A DNA stretch of 64,000 bases from Azolla caroliniana (GCA_043228905.1 JBHGNT010000016.1:9114001-9178000); one strand, 5' to 3'. Counted from the first letter of the stretch, positions 11,538 through 21,500 are shown. Notes: generated by a model not told the origin, from the sequence alone. Made by a program: numbers and translations.

Positions 11538-13600
11538 CATCTTCAATTAATGTTAGTCGTGGGTCAACAAGTAGCTCAAGCAAAAGGCAATGGACATCAT
11601 GGACAGATGCTCACATCATATTTTATATGGATAATGGCACACCTCGATGATGATGCCATCATTGCCATGTTTGTTGGTCTTCTACAACATCCACAGGCAC
11701 TATAGCCAAGCATTTAGTAGAAAAGCATCGTTTATCAAGTGACCCAGACCAAAATTTAGGTATATCACAACACATTCAATCGTTAATTGAGTATGCTAAA
11801 GTATCTCATGTTTTAGCGAAGAAAATTGATGGTGTCATCATGAAGTATATTGTGAAGGGAACATTGCCCCATGTACATGTGGAATCACCTGAATTTAAGG
11901 AGTTAATACAACAAATTGTACCCGGATATCAAGTAAAGACAAAACGCACGATTAAGCGTTCCATCCTAGAAATGTATGTGGTGTTGCGCCATCAGGTGAT
12001 AGATTTGCTATCGAAATGCCAATCAAGATTTTCCATAACTTTTGATGGTTGGTCAAATAGTAGTCTGATGGGCTTCTACTCAGTGACACTTCATTGGGCA
12101 TGTCATGAGACAGCAAGCTCGAGGTCAATGTTATTGGATTTTGCGCATGTATTTCCAGGTGTTGGATCAAGGAAGCGTTGTGCACATGCTCTCTTTGTTT
12201 GACTTTGATCCTTTGATATTTCTAGTTGCCTCTTAGCTACAATTTTTGATGGAGCGAGTGATCCACAAGTAGCTGCAAAGGAGTTGAGCATGTTGTTACA
12301 AGATAAGCATGGTAAGGAAATTTTGGCTCCATCACATATGTTAAGATGTATGGTACACACTTTTCAGTTGGGTATCAAGGTAGCATTAGAGGTTATTTCA
12401 CCCTCAACAGAAAAGTTGAGAATAATGCTCCATACTATTAGATCTAGCAAGGTTCGAAGGGAAGCGTTTAAGAAGTATGCTAGGATGGTTGAACATCATG
12501 AAAGGGAACCCCCAAGGCTTGATGTTGTTAAAAGATGGAATTCTACCATGGAAATGTTTAGGTAAGCTATCAAGGATAGAGATGTATTGAATTTTACAAT
12601 TTTAGATTTAACAATATCAAGTGATTTCAATGGTTATGTCTTAACCGGAGAAGATTGGAGTCACATACATGCCATGGAGGAATGGCTAGATACACTGGCC
12701 GAGGTTTCTACTTTTCTGGGAGGGTCAAGATATCCCACATTATCACTAGCATCGCTAGCATATAATTGTTTACTAAATCATTGCAATCAATTTTTAGATT
12801 CTTCACTTCCAAGATTATCTAGATTCACCCAAGTGGTGCTTCAAAGAGCGTTTGAGAACTGCTTACAATATTTAATTAAGTATCAAGAATCGTTAAAGTC
12901 TATTCCATCTTGCATAACAATGTTTCTTGATCCTAGGTAATGCTTACTTTTATGTTGTACAATTGTAATCATGATTTTTGATTTGAGTTTAAAACCGTTT
13001 TATTTGTTTTATAGATTGCCTCTTCCAAATAATCATACAAAAAGAGAGTTAGATATTAAGTTGGTTGAAAGCATGATTGAGTCCCATTATCACTCGTTCA
13101 CGAGTGATGTTGAACCACGTTCGGCTTCAACCACAATACATAAAAATGATAAGAACTCTAAAATTTGGAGGTTAATGGGTGTAAATAATAAAAGTCTTGT
13201 TTCTGATTCATGGTAAGAAATTGAGCACTGTATGAGACTTCCTTCGGCTGGCACGGACAAGGATCCTTTACAATGGTGGAATGATAATAAATTTGCAATG
13301 CCTTCACTATATAGGATGGCATGTGATTACCTCACTATACCAGCATCATCAATACCTGCTGATGAGGCTAATTCAACAACAAAAATGACCTTTGATAACA
13401 GGATCAAACTACATTCATGCACTTTCAAAGCTGAAATGTGCATTCGATCAGGGATTGATGTTTTAAAAGAATGTAATGTTCAGTTGATAGATAATTTTCA
13501 CACCACTTATGCAGAACTAACAATGAATTTGGATGATCTTGTTGCTGAAGACGAGGTAATAGATTACATATTACTTGATAGTCAAAAGAAAATTAAGGTG
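11538..13600 (+). pseudogene. hAT transposase, decayed, with introns
   Basis: Coding traces start near MDSSSINVSRGS. A BED-type zinc finger follows (two Cys near 11650, then TGTIAKHLVEKH at about 11695-11730). The central region includes SITFDGWSNSSLMGFYSVTLHW (about 12028-12095), LRCMVHTFQLG (about 12340) and DVVKRWNSTMEMFR (about 12523-12562). The C-terminal dimerisation region includes PLQWWNDNKFAMPSLYRMA and YLTIPASSIPADEANSTT (13270-13380), where the usual SE.AFS is replaced. Stops and frame changes near 11650, 12200 and 12562, and AT-rich gaps such as 12941-13015, are partly introns and partly damage. The protein would cut and paste the element. It looks non-functional. Confidence 0.85.
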
Positions 13601-13639
13601 TGCATACTTGTTACTTGGTTGTTTTTTATTTGAGTCTTT

Positions 13640-14319
13640 ACTTAAAATATTTTTATTAATAATTACTTGTTTTTATGTATTTTATATGTACAGGAATCAT
13701 GTTGATTTTTGACAAGTTAACGACAATAGTGGTTGCAATTGGAGATCTTCAAAGTCATTGTAATTTTTATTATATATTGTTTACTATTTTGTTTTTTATT
13801 CGATTCTTTAAATTTGTTATTACGAATTACTAAATTCTTTTGCGTATTTTATACTTTCAGGAATCCCTTATTCAAACATTGGAAACAAAAAGTTGTATTA
13901 AGTTTACATATATGGTCTTACGGATTTGGAACTCTATTATATGGATTGTTGTTCTTAAGTTACATATATGGATTGTTACATATATAGATTTGAAGTTTGA
14001 ACTCTATTGTATGGATTTTTGTTATCGTTCCAAAAAACATTTATCTTTTTATGTTATATCTTATCATTTTCACAAATTAGCAATTTTCAGAAAATGTGTT
14101 GTAAATTTCTGAGATTTTATAGTGTTCTTTGATTTGGTTCAATTTATAGTTTCATGTTGGTTGGATTATGTCAAAAATAATTTGGTTTGGTTTGGTTTTG
14201 ATTTTTGATAAACCGGTTCAGTTTGGTTCTACATTTTACATAACCGGCTTGGTTTGGTTTGGTTTGGTTTCAAGGTCAAGAAACCGAAGCGAACTGAAAC
14301 CGAACCGCGCCCATTGCTA
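13640..14319 (+). other. 3' non-coding part of the hAT element
   Basis: AT-rich sequence after the transposase with no supported gene, ending in a GGTTTGGTTT-rich subterminal region (about 14170-14275) and the right inverted repeat. Two similar segments (13620-13700 and 13740-13865) each end in a possible 3' splice site (TACAG or TTTCAG before GAAT). Confidence 0.6.
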
Positions 14320-14327
14320 CAGGTACC

Positions 14328-14671
14328 TAAGTATCCACTTTACTCTGGCCAATGTTCTCGTCCTAGATTACTCATGTATCATCGTACTACTCCCACAACA
14401 AATGCTATGTCTGGTCTCGTACAAACCATAGCGTACATCAAATTGTTGATGGCCAAGGCATACGATACTTTCCTCATCTCAACCTTTTCTGTCTCCCTTC
14501 TTAGGCATTACTTAGCATTCATCTCACAATTTGTCGGCAACACAGAGCTAACCGGCTTCGCTTCTGACATGTTGAATCTCTCCAAGATCTTTGTCATATA
14601 CTTATCTTGTGACAACCACAACACTTTCTTAGTTCTATCCCGAACTTTGTGCATCCCCAAAATCTGTTTGG
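14328..14671 (-). pseudogene. Copia C RT C-terminal / RT-RNase H linker region
   Basis: The minus strand encodes LWLSQDKYMTKILERFNMS, YAMVCTRPDIAFVVGVV and YMSNLGREHW, the usual copia segments between the YVDD box and RNase H. A frame change lies between the first two. The region is flanked by hAT on the left and element D on the right. Confidence 0.85.
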
Positions 14672-14675
14672 CCGG
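14672..14675. repeat. Target duplication of element D, left copy
   Basis: ccgg here matches ccgg at 17896-17899. The duplication is 4 bp. Confidence 0.7.
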
Positions 14676-15408
14676 TGTCGTAGTGTATTTTGTACACTAC
14701 GTGAAAAACTTATAAAGTACCAATTTAATAAATATGAATAAATAGTAGAAAATATTAAAATTTATATAACATGCATAGGGCAAGATTCGAACCTTGCACC
14801 TCCATGTTAATAATGTAATGTCTTACCATTACACTAGCATTTCATTTGTGTTTAAAAATAGATGTTCCACATAGAAAGCTTAGTTCACCTAGGATAAACT
14901 TTAGTTAAAAGAAAACGCATGCTAAAAGAAAAAGCTACACATGCACATCTAGCGTGCATGAACGCTATAGTTGATAAAAAAAAACGCACAAGTTAGAAAA
15001 AGCATGATCACTTTAGATAAAGCATATAGTCTATCTATAGGAAAAGCATGGGGTCTATAGTTAGAGAAAAAGCATGGATTACTAAGACTTCCTCATCACT
15101 ACATAAGGATGGGAAGCACAATGTAATTGTGTGTGAAAAATATTTGGAAATTGGATATATTTCCTAAAACACCAATTAATAAACTATACTCGTGGGATTC
15201 ACGAGATTTCTATATCTTTCTCTATCAATCTAAATACATATTCTTACATAAATATTAATCAATAAAATACATTATACTTGTGGGATTCACAAGTTTCTAA
15301 TAATCTATCCATTACTAGCCTCATCTCATATTCTTCTTTCTCCTAGTCCAAAACCCCAGTGGTTCCCACCCGACTCACGCAAACGATCCGGAGTCGAAAA
15401 GCATGACA
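14676..15408 (+). repeat. 5' LTR of D
   Basis: Starts TGTCGTAGTGTATTTTG and ends AGCATGACA. Repeated AAAGCATG or AAGCATGG motifs occur between about 14990 and 15090. A reverse-strand tRNA-like module lies at 14775-14842. Confidence 0.92.
14775..14842 (-). other. tRNA-like module in the D 5' LTR
   Basis: On the minus strand the A box TAGTGTAATGG (14836-14826) fits the tRNA A-box consensus at every position. The B box GGTTCGAATCT (14793-14783) fits 10 of 11. They lie 32 bases apart. The B box sits in a T-arm-like hairpin with stem GCAAG/CTTGC. The acceptor and anticodon arms are poor, so this is tRNA-like, not a tRNA gene. The 3' LTR has the same sequence at 17262-17329. Confidence 0.7.
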
Positions 15409-15412
15409 CAGT

Positions 15413-15429
15413 TGGTGAACCCGACGTGA
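15413..15429 (+). promoter_or_regulatory. Primer-binding site of D
   Basis: TGGTGAACCCGACGTGA begins four bases inside the LTR and opens with TGG, the complement of a tRNA CCA end. The same 17 bases serve A1. I cannot assign the tRNA without a search. Confidence 0.75.
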
Positions 15430-15446
15430 AGACGGGTGGCAAGGAG

Positions 15447-17228
15447 ATGGAGGCTCAACAAGCTAACAATATGATGGCGATGTTCGAACGAATGCTACAA
15501 GAACAACGCGAGATGTCGGAGATCACGACAGTAGTACAACGGCTCGTGCAACAGAACGGGCAATTCGATGGAAAGGACGTGTCACGCTATCTACGTGACT
15601 ACAAAATGGAGATGTTGCGATATGGTATCTCAGAAAGATTGCAAGTGTTATCTTTCAACCGGGTGGCTACGGATGAGCTTCAAGAGAGAATCCACGAGGT
15701 ACGGCAACAAAGCCCGATGTGGGAGTCCTTTGAAGAAGCTATACGAGACACATATGACTATCTAAGACCGAAGCGGACGAGGACATGGTCCACGAACGGC
15801 GGTCAACAGTGGGTGAAAAGCGGCCACCGACTACCACCGAAGGAGAGCTTGATGCGGAAGGGTTCGGAGATGCATGAAAAGTCGCAAGTCGACATTGAAG
15901 GGGAGCTTAAAACCGAACCAAAGTCGAGGCCAACAAAGGATGAGGAGGAGGAAGATCAAGGACAAAAGGGTATCCCCACACCGGTTCCAGAGACTTCGGC
16001 GGTTGTGCCCGTGCACCAACGTGAGACCGGAGAGACGAAATGTGTCGGCGGAAAAGTGGAGGACCGGAAGGGCAACGAGGAAGACAAAGTAAATGAGCAC
16101 GAACGAAGGGATTCCTTCACCATTGTTTCGGAGACTTCGGTACTCGAGCCCGGGTGTCGACATAACACCGAAGATAAGGAAAGTGGCGGCAACGAAACGA
16201 AGGTCGAAGCCGATGCATACGAAGGAGAGATAGCCAAGGAGAATATGGCTATGGGTGAAACAACGGAAGATGATAATACCGAGGATTCCTACCCACTAAT
16301 TCTAGAGACTTCAGCGGTTGTGTCCGAGAACCAACGTGAGACCGGAGAGACGAGAGGTGGCAGCAAGGAAGGTAAAGTCCGAAGCCGGTTCGGATGGAAG
16401 ATGATCCATCTGAAATTCCGATGTAAACAAAAGCATGACAACGCGAAGGTCGGGTCTACGATGGGAGAAGCATGTAATACGGAGCACGCACTACGGCACC
16501 AAAAGAAGCACGTGCTACGGCGTAAAAAGAAGCACGCGCTACGGTGCAAAAAGAAGCATGCACTACGGGGTAATACGACGCATGCACTACGATGGAATAC
16601 GAAGCATGCGCTACGGCCTAATACGACGCATGCGCAACATCGAGAAATAAAGCATGCATTAAAGCCGCACAAGGACCTAACAGCGAGCGCGTATTCGGAG
16701 GTCGACATCGACGCGTGGGTAGAACCTACGGAAGACAAGCGCGGAGTGGAGAGAGACAACACACCGAGATGCTCAAGAGTACCACAAGGGACCATGACAA
16801 CCACTCATGGCAATGCAAAGAATGAACGAAGATTATGGTGGATCGGATGGCGACAATGGTTCGGGTGGAAAGATTGGATGTGCTCAAAATGGAGAGACAA
16901 AGCCGACATAGCAAGAGAAACGGAGGGTACTACAAGTAAAGAAGAATTACGAGGGCTGGTAATTGGAGACTGGATAGAGCCTGCAATCGAACAAAACTGG
17001 AAACCGGGCGAAGTCGACAACCAAAAACGGGAGACCGAATGGGGCCGACAACCAAAAATGACCAGCGACGAAACCAACCATGCAGAGAATGGACGGACGA
17101 GACTAACAATCACCGACAACTTCGGCACATACCGGAGGATGTGCGGGTTCGGAGGGGGCGAGTGTCGTAGTGTATTTTGTACACTACGTGAAAAACTTAT
17201 AAAGTACCAATTTAATAAATATGAATAA
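15447..17228 (+). CDS. Gag-like protein of D, intact
   Basis: The first ATG is at 15447 (the open frame begins upstream in the primer site), giving 593 codons. The stop lies 66 bases inside the 3' LTR. Residues about 1-110 resemble the Gag N-terminus of A1 and H (QFDGKDVSRYLRDYK here, QFDGRNVTKFLDAYR in A1). A charged linker follows with repeated ETSAVV...QRETGET blocks. Residues about 346-408 are eight copies of an octapeptide of the HALRxxxK type, coded by a 24-bp tandem repeat. A Trp-rich patch (LWWIGWRQWFGWKDW) is near residue 462. There is no zinc knuckle and no protease motif. It probably forms or enters virus-like particles with help from an A-type element. The roles of the repeat and Trp patch are unknown. 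Confidence 0.85.
   Translation: MEAQQANNMMAMFERMLQEQREMSEITTVVQRLVQQNGQFDGKDVSRYLRDYKMEMLRYGISERLQVLSFNRVATDELQERIHEVRQQSPMWESFEEAIRDTYDYLRPKRTRTWSTNGGQQWVKSGHRLPPKESLMRKGSEMHEKSQVDIEGELKTEPKSRPTKDEEEEDQGQKGIPTPVPETSAVVPVHQRETGETKCVGGKVEDRKGNEEDKVNEHERRDSFTIVSETSVLEPGCRHNTEDKESGGNETKVEADAYEGEIAKENMAMGETTEDDNTEDSYPLILETSAVVSENQRETGETRGGSKEGKVRSRFGWKMIHLKFRCKQKHDNAKVGSTMGEACNTEHALRHQKKHVLRRKKKHALRCKKKHALRGNTTHALRWNTKHALRPNTTHAQHREIKHALKPHKDLTASAYSEVDIDAWVEPTEDKRGVERDNTPRCSRVPQGTMTTTHGNAKNERRLWWIGWRQWFGWKDWMCSKWRDKADIARETEGTTSKEELRGLVIGDWIEPAIEQNWKPGEVDNQKRETEWGRQPKMTSDETNHAENGRTRLTITDNFGTYRRMCGFGGGECRSVFCTLREKLIKYQFNKYE
16483..16672 (+). repeat. 24-bp coding tandem repeat, eight copies
   Basis: Units such as AGCACGCACTACGG... 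and AGCATGCGCTACGG... recur every 24 bases in frame and encode the HALRxxxK octapeptide. AAGCATG within the unit also recurs in the D LTR. Confidence 0.92.
17151..17162 (+). promoter_or_regulatory. Polypurine tract of D
   Basis: GGAGGGGGCGAG lies directly before the 3' LTR and inside the coding frame. Confidence 0.8.
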
Positions 17229-17895
17229 ATAGTAGAAAATATTAAAATTTATATAACATGCATAGGGCAAGATTCGAACCTTGCACCTCCATGTTAATAA
17301 TGTAATGTCTTACCATTACACTAGCATTTCATTTGTGTTTAAAAATAGATGTTCCACATAGAAAGCTTAGTTCACCTAGGATAAACTTTAGTTAAAAGAA
17401 AACGCATGCTAAAAGAAAAAGCTACACATGCACATCTAGCGTGCATGAACGCTATAGTTGATAAAAAAAAACGCACAAGTTAGAAAAAGCATGATCACTT
17501 TAGATAAAGCATATAGTCTATCTATAGGAAAAGCATGGGGTCTATAGTTAGAGAAAAAGCATGGATTACTAAGACTTCCTCATCACTACATAAGGATGGG
17601 AAGCACAATGTAATTGTGTGTGAAAAATATTTGGAAATTGGATATATTTCCTAAAACACCAATTAATAAACTATACTCGTGGGATTCACGAGATTTCTAT
17701 ATCTTTCTCTATCAATCTAAATACATATTCTTACATAAATATTAATCAATAAAATACATTATACTTGTGGGATTCACAAGTTTCTAATAATCTATCCATT
17801 ACTAGCCTCATCTCATATTCTTCTTTCTCCTAGTCCAAAACCCCAGTGGTTCCCACCCGACTCACGCAAACGATCCGGAGTCGAAAGGCACGACA
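17163..17895 (+). repeat. 3' LTR of D
   Basis: Same length as the 5' LTR and nearly identical. It ends CACGACA, the exact inverted match of the TGTCGT start. The tRNA-like module is at 17262-17329 (minus). The target-duplication copy ccgg follows at 17896-17899. Confidence 0.92.
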
Positions 17896-17899
17896 CCGG

Positions 17900-18071
17900 T
17901 CCAAGATCTTTCATGGCAAATGATTTGCCTAGTGCTTTCTTCAAGCTCACGATCCTCTTTGTGTCTTGTCCGAATATCAACATGTCATCCACATATAATA
18001 AGAGAATCAAGAAGTCACCTTCATTGTACCTTTTCACAAATACATAGTGGTATGCCTGTGTTTTGTGGAAC
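17900..18071 (-). pseudogene. Copia C reverse transcriptase core (YVDD)
   Basis: The minus strand encodes NEGDFLILLLYVDDMLIFG and then LGKSFAMKDLG, the catalytic YVDD box and following region of copia reverse transcriptase. Element D is on the left and solo LTR E on the right. Confidence 0.9.
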
Positions 18072-18075
18072 CCGT

Positions 18076-19040
18076 TGTCGTGAAGTTATTGCTTCACGAT
18101 GTCAAAACAATGTGAAAAATCTATAGAAAGAAATTTCCTATATGGAGCTTGTGACGAGGAGCATGTGCAAATTTTTGTCTCGTGAATTGGACTTTAGGAG
18201 CCCAAGATACAAGCTTCAGAAGGATTAATGTTACTCGGGACACAAATGTAATTATGTCAAAAGGGGAAGTCGAAATTAAATAAGGGTTATTTTTGTAAAT
18301 TCTCAAATGTATAACTACAAAATCGAATTTGTAGAATACATAAATAAAAATAAATAGATAAATAATATACAATAAAAAAAATAAAAATAAAAAATAAAAC
18401 CTACATGAGGCAGTTGACAAACCGCCTCAGGAGGGTGGTAGGGCGGTTGACCACCCTATATAAGCCACGCCTATGGTGGCTAAAGAGAAAAGAGGAGAAA
18501 GAGAAGAAAAGGAAGGAAAAGCGAGTGAAGAAGCTCGCGTGGGTGTGGGACGCAGAGCTCGCCAAATAAGATGGTGACCTACATAAATCAAGACAAGAGT
18601 TAAAGAAAAGAAAGGAGATATAAGAAAAGGAAGAAGTTGAAGTGGTGTATCTCAAATGCCTCTTTGTAAACAAAAGGTTGTGAGTTTGAATCCTCTTAGA
18701 ATAACTTCTTTTGGTAATCAAATTTTGTAATATAAATTTAGTATATATAAAGTGAAAGACAAAGACAAATAAATGGAAACCAAGGAGATTGAAGTGGTCT
18801 ATCACAAATGCTTCTTCTCAAATAGAGTTTGTGAGTTCAAGCCTTGCCAAGTAACTTTTGGCAAATGAATATTATAAGTGGTTGTTTTACAAATAAAATT
18901 CTTTTCGCGACAACATCACATTTATCTTGCCTTCTCGGCTTCTTGTCATTGCACCATCTGCGATTATGCGTTTTCACCCCGATCATCCCCGAGTCACAGA
19001 ACCCTGACGGTTGCGACACACAACCACAATCTTCTCGACA
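18076..19040 (+). mobile_element. Solo LTR E, with CCGT target duplication
   Basis: A 965-bp insertion in copia C starts TGTCGTGAAG and ends TCTCGACA. The 4-bp direct repeat ccgt lies at 18072-18075 and 19041-19044. A TATA-like CTATATAAG near 18457 is on the plus strand. No primer site, polypurine tract or coding frame is seen. Two related segments about 152 bp apart (near 18640-18695 and 18790-18845) carry B-box-like GTGAGTTTGAATCC and GTGAGTTCAAGCC, again tRNA-like but sense to the LTR. Confidence 0.85.
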
Positions 19041-19120
19041 CCGTGTTCCATCATGAAGGATTCAAACTTCTTGTATCATTAATGTGGAGCTTGTTTCAAC
19101 CCATACAAGCTTTTCTTCAG

Positions 19121-19830
19121 TCAACACACCAGGTTCTCTTTCCCTTTCTCCTCAAAGCCTTCGGGTTGCTGCATGTAGATTTCTTCATCTAGCTCCCTGT
19201 GCAAGAATGTTGTTTTGACATCCAACTGTTCGATCTCGAGATCCATGCTAGCAGTTATGCTCAGAACAATTCTGATTGATGTCATCTTTACGAATGGTGC
19301 GAATATTTCATCAAAGTCGACACCCTTTTTTTGTTGAAAGCCCTTCACCACTATGCAGGCTTTATATCTGGGTGTGGTGTCGACTTCTCTAGTCTTCACC
19401 TTGTAGACCCACTTATTCCTGAATGCTCTCTTACCTTTTGGTAACTCTACTAGGTCACAAGTGTAATTTTTGTGCAAGGAATCCATCTCGTCTTGCATTG
19501 GACTCAACCATTTTTCTTTGTGCTCATTGGCTATGGCTTCTTCATAGCACTTAGGTTCACCTTCATTAGTCAAGAGGATGTATTGACTGACATATGTGGT
19601 CGGTGCTCTCTTTTCTTTGAGTGGATATCTCCTTCCACCCGTTGTCAGCTCCGGTTCAGATGTCTTTGTTGACTCTTCTCTTGGCACAGGTTCATACATG
19701 TCGATTGGTTGTCGATGGTCAACTAACCCTGACTTGTATTCATCGATCAACTTCAATAGGTCTGCCGACTCCGACTCATCTGTATTTGTCGGTTGTTCTG
19801 AGTGGAACAACTTGGATTTGGCTATGCCGA
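19121..19830 (-). pseudogene. Copia C reverse transcriptase, N-terminal part
   Basis: A 229-codon open frame on the minus strand has the linker RRYPLKEKRAP, then the typical copia RT start WLSPMQDEMDSL, LPKGKRAFRNKWVYKVK, KGFQQKKGVDFDEIFAP and LDVKTTFLHRELDEEIYMQ. It stops where solo LTR E and damage begin. The catalytic YVDD part is at 17900-18071. Confidence 0.9.
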
Positions 19831-19948
19831 CTAACTATCTTCGAACAACTAATTGTGTCGGTTTGACCGATCTTAAGTCAATGGTAGTGGGAGTCAAATG
19901 GGATGTCATTTCCAAGACTTGTTGCTTCCATTCCTCAATCGTCTTGTC

Positions 19949-20985
19949 TTACAAGAAGACCACATCCCGACTCCTCACTACCTTTTTGTTGACTAAGTCC
20001 CACAACTTGTAGTTGAACTCGTCCTTCGAGTATCCCATGAATATGTATGGTCTCAACTTACCGTGGAGCTTCGACCTCTGATCCTTAGCCACATGCATAT
20101 ACACTAAGCATCCGAACACCCTCAGGTGTCGGTAGGAGACATCATTTCCTGTCCACACCCTTTGTAGGTCATCACCTTTCAATGGCACTGAGGGAGACCT
20201 ATTGATCAAATAAACAATTGTGTACATCGCCTTAACCTAGTACGATTTTGGCAACTTAACATGCGACAACATGCTCCTTACTCTCTCCATGATTGTTCGA
20301 TTCATCCTCTCTGCAAGCCCATTCAACTTAGGGGTCTTCGACATTGTGTATTCGATTCAAATACCTTGGCCCTTGTAGTATTCTTTGAACTTCCCTCTAT
20401 ACTTGCCACAATTGTCTGTTCGAACAACCTTCAACTTTTGACTCGACTCTCTTTCAGCCCTTGCCTGGAACTCTTTAAAGAATGATAGGACTTGATCTTT
20501 CGACTTTAGTACGAAAGCCCACAACTTTCTACTGTAGTCGTCAATGAAAGTTACAAAGTACTCTCCACCTCGATGTGATGAAGCATCTACATAGTACACG
20601 TGGGCGTGCACTAGTTCCAGTATAACTTCTCTTCTTCTTGGTGGTCTTGTGTGGAATGCAGTTATGTTCTACTTTCCGACTAAGCAGTTGACACACTTCT
20701 CTAAGTGCACTCCTTTCACTTCTGGGAGAAGTTCCTAGTTGGCTAGGATATGCATTCCTTTTTCACTCATGTGGCCGAGCCTCTTATGCCATAACTCTCC
20801 ACTCGAGTCACCTGCCACATTTACTTCTGACTTGCACAGTCGGGCATGTATCATGTACAAAGTGCCCTCTTTCTGTGCTCGGGCAACTATGAAGTTTCCA
20901 CAACAGAGCTTCCATTTGCCATTTCAGAAGCTACCACTGTAGCCTTCGTCATCCAACCTTCCAGTCGATATTAGATTCAATTTGA
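19949..20985 (-). pseudogene. Copia C integrase and GAG-pre-integrase
   Basis: Reading leftward on the minus strand: a GAG-pre-integrase motif WHKRLGHMSEKGM near 20800, the catalytic core with FVTFIDDYSRKLW and KLKVVRTDN (about 20357-20611), the third acidic site in LNGLAERMNRTI near 20310, and the C-terminal part YRHLRVFGCLVYMHVAKDQ (about 20130). The first catalytic Asp is not recognisable, because HAHVYYVD replaces the usual H-T/S-D. Several stops and frame changes. At about 20985 it is joined to the integrase of Ty3 element A2. Confidence 0.85.
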
Positions 20986-21500
20986 CCTCGGATTTGTAGC
21001 TATGTACAAGATCTCCTCTGCATTTGTAGCTATGGCTGATGTGCCCACTCACCTCTATCAGCCACTATCTTGCCGATCCATCCATATCTGCAAATAACAT
21101 CTTCAAGAAGGAATCTACATACTGATGATGTCTCCTTAGTTCTCAATGCTCGCCCTTCAACTTGATTGGTAAGCTCCTCTCTTGCGAGCACAAGATACTT
21201 CATTTGCCATCGCCCCATTGGCATCATTACAATGTCCACCATCCACTTGTAATGCATAGCCAATAGGTAAGTCAGATGAAGTTCATCTCGATGGCGAACA
21301 TTCGAAAACATTTAACATTCCTTACATGTTTCCACGCAAGCTGCTACATCCTTGTAGATGCCCGGCCACCAATATTTCTCCTTAAGCTTCGCGAACGTAA
21401 CTCATATTCCTCGATGGCTTGCTCAAACACTATCATGAAATTTAGACATTAGTTTTTGTTGGTCTTCCAACTTGTAGACAACTCACATTGGAGTCCCATT
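20986..21500 (-). pseudogene. Ty3 element A2 integrase fragment
   Basis: The minus strand encodes CVETCKEC (zinc-binding HHCC end), YKWMVDIVMMPMGRWQMKYL with the first catalytic Asp, and ICRYGWIGKIVADRGEW with the second. The C-terminal third is missing at the junction with copia C. Confidence 0.82.

Larger units (their letters stand above)
8511..14319 (+). mobile_element. hAT transposon, 5.8 kb
   Basis: Terminal inverted repeats begin TAGCAATGGGC on the left, and on the reverse complement of the right end. Both are followed by CGGTT-rich subterminal sequence (aaccgaacc / ggtttggttt) extending about 200 bp inward. The 8-bp target duplication is typical of hAT elements. The element carries a decayed hAT transposase on the plus strand. 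It is inserted into the RNase H of copia C. Confidence 0.93.
14676..17895 (+). mobile_element. Gag-only LTR retrotransposon D (3.2 kb), young
   Basis: Two 733-bp LTRs (14676-15408 and 17163-17895) flank a 1.75-kb interior with a primer-binding site, one long frame and a polypurine tract. By eye the LTRs differ at only two positions, both near the 3' end (gcatgaca against gcacgaca), so the insertion is recent. There is no protease, reverse transcriptase or integrase, so D must be moved in trans. It shares LTR ends (TGTCGT...ACGACA) and primer-binding site with A1, the likely helper family. It interrupts the reverse transcriptase of copia C. Confidence 0.93.

Noticed and set aside
14775-14842. 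A genuine tRNA gene
   Set aside because: A and B boxes are good, but acceptor and anticodon arms do not fold properly and the sequence is repeated as part of LTRs.
16289-16804. 171-codon minus-strand Cys/Ser-rich frame
   Set aside because: Antisense of the 24-bp repeat in the D Gag frame; the repeat keeps the opposite frame open.
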